Positions 63,169 to 64,000 of a stretch of DNA of 64,000 nt are shown here, in pieces. Under the pieces are notes generated by a model. It had not been told where the DNA came from, ran no database searches, and saw only the letters and a list, made by a program, of their open reading frames with translations. The first letter of the stretch is position 1, and each line of letters opens with the position of its first letter. A program made the position numbers and the translations under genes. The stretch spans positions 1-64,000 of the forward strand of contig JAJFUS010000032.1 in the NCBI GenBank assembly GCA_021372295.1, given 5' to 3'. The DNA comes from a bacterium (lineage in GTDB: Bacteria; Armatimonadota; UBA5829).

Positions 63169-63895
63169 CGTTGAGTCCCGGCCATTCTTAAGCGTGATTA
63201 TTCCGGCATATAACGAGCAAGACCGCATCACCTCGACGCTGGGCAAGGTCGAGGCATATCTGGACGGCTTCGGCAAATCGTTTGAACTTATTATTGTGGA
63301 CGACGGCAGCGCCGACAACACGCTGGAATCCGTGCGATCCGGCAGTCGAGCCGACACATCAACGCGCATCGTGACTTATCAGCCGAACCGGGGCAAAGGA
63401 TACGCCGTCAGGCAAGGAGTGTTTGCCGCGCGAGGCGAGTATATCGCATTTACCGACGCAGATCTCTCCGCTCCCATCGACCAACTCACCAAGCTCTTTG
63501 ATGCGCTTGCGGAAGGTTATGACGTAGCCATCGGCTCACGAGCGGCGAAAGGAGCCGAAATTCCCATCCACCAGCCATTTTATCGCGAGTTCGGTGGCAA
63601 GGCTCTCAACAGAATCATACAGATTCTAGCCATTCCGGGTATCAAGGACACTCAATGCGGGTTCAAACTCTTCACAGGGAACGCGGCGAGAGAGATATTC
63701 TCAATGTGCTTCCTGAACGGATGGGGGTTCGACATCGAGGTTCTCTATCTTGCGCGGAAATTGGGCTACAGCATAGCCGAGGTTCCAGTGAAATGGAGTC
63801 ATGTTGAAGGCTCGAAGATCCATCCGTTCCAAGCCGCGCTGCGAGTAATCGCGGACATGATCGCGATGCGCTGCCACCATTATCCAAAGAAATAA
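63161..63895 (+). CDS. Family 2 glycosyltransferase, dolichyl/polyprenyl-phosphate glucosyltransferase-like
   Basis: A 244-residue GT-A glycosyltransferase. FLSVIIPAYNEQDRI, VDDGSADNT and the DxD-like TDADLS are seen, with CGFKLF and W.FDIEVL as in dolichyl-phosphate beta-glucosyltransferase relatives. There are no membrane segments. It would transfer a sugar to a polyprenyl phosphate carrier. ATG 63161 overlaps the ftsY stop by 8 bases and has GGAGG 9 bases upstream, so it is coupled to ftsY. Confidence 0.9.
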   Translation: MTNVESRPFLSVIIPAYNEQDRITSTLGKVEAYLDGFGKSFELIIVDDGSADNTLESVRSGSRADTSTRIVTYQPNRGKGYAVRQGVFAARGEYIAFTDADLSAPIDQLTKLFDALAEGYDVAIGSRAAKGAEIPIHQPFYREFGGKALNRIIQILAIPGIKDTQCGFKLFTGNAAREIFSMCFLNGWGFDIEVLYLARKLGYSIAEVPVKWSHVEGSKIHPFQAALRVIADMIAMRCHHYPKK

Positions 63896-63900
63896 CCTGC

Positions 63901-64000
63901 CTATTGCCTGATAAAAATCGGCTGAGAAGCTATATGGAGTTCTCGAAAGCCACTGAGAGGCTTGTATATCTCCACCCGAACATAGCCTTCACTGCCCTTA
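63901..64000 (-). CDS. C-terminal end of an incomplete gene at the window edge
   Basis: The minus strand is open from the window edge to a TAG at 63903-63901 and encodes about 32 residues (GSEGYVRVEIYKP ... SQPIFIRQ). This resembles the C-terminal beta-sandwich end of PHP-type metal-dependent phosphoesterases (pattern YVRVE.Y ... S.PIFI), but too little is present to name it. Confidence 0.5.
   Translation of the reverse strand, partial: KGSEGYVRVEIYKPLSGFRELHIASQPIFIRQ

Overview
The window is 64 kb of a didermic bacterial chromosome, densely coded on both strands. Combined features are LptF- and LptD-type envelope proteins, FtsE-FtsX with a LytM factor, a class II (B12-dependent) ribonucleotide reductase, a RicT-type PSP1 protein, a trimeric NAD-linked [FeFe] hydrogenase and many strong Shine-Dalgarno sequences with TTG starts. 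These fit an Armatimonadota-like or other deep Terrabacteria lineage, but that assignment is an inference: there is no rRNA here. I see no rRNA, tRNA, CRISPR array or insertion sequence.

Layout. 1-2000: a non-coding stretch, a sigma-70 factor and a stand-alone LuxR-type HTH protein. 2177-7912: an exported TPR-CHAT protease, a divergent sigma factor and a membrane anti-sigma-like protein with two zinc fingers. 7909-16861 (mostly minus): an MFS transporter, the gmk-coaBC-metK-priA block, an HD-GYP protein and an orphan DNA methyltransferase. 17035-20604 (minus): nrdJ, nrdR and an unknown protein. 20801-24435 (minus): an STN-domain protein, a LytM factor, ftsX and ftsE, divergent from lptF and lptD-like genes. 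28167-33456: aroF, ricT-like, an FmdB-like zinc ribbon, pfkB, fba and hpf. 33723-39838: a hydrogenase operon split by an esterase and a small membrane protein. 39909-46147: a ferritin-like protein, a DUF3795 protein, unknown membrane and secreted proteins, and a PspA operon. 46509-53385: an MrfA/YprA-type helicase, a porin, a metallophosphatase-multihaem cytochrome, an NlpC/P60 enzyme and a Spy-like protein. 53439-61857 (minus): tilS, a proposed homoserine kinase, purC, thrC, an AT-rich restriction-modification module, hom and accB. 62284-63895: ftsY and a glycosyltransferase. A cut-off gene enters at the right edge.

The most unusual signals are three. (1) Two 201-bp copies (46283-46483 and 61974-62174) of a seven-hairpin repeat align without gaps. 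Their flanks are about 90% identical, while the central 38-bp perfect palindrome differs at 9 positions per arm, every one compensated on the other arm. (2) The CHAT protease, sigma factor and anti-sigma-like gene cluster suggests proteolytic release of a sigma factor by an exported caspase-fold enzyme. (3) A restriction-modification pair sits between hom and thrC; its methyltransferase has an in-frame TAA followed by 37 codons of intact-looking C-terminus whose stop overlaps the endonuclease start.

Probable promoters (close to TTGACA-17/18-TATAAT) were found by eye upstream of nrdR, ftsE, lptF, aroF, the hydrogenase operon, the DUF3795 gene, the porin, the cytochrome, thrC and accB. The nrdR and porin promoters carry candidate NrdR and Fur-type operators.
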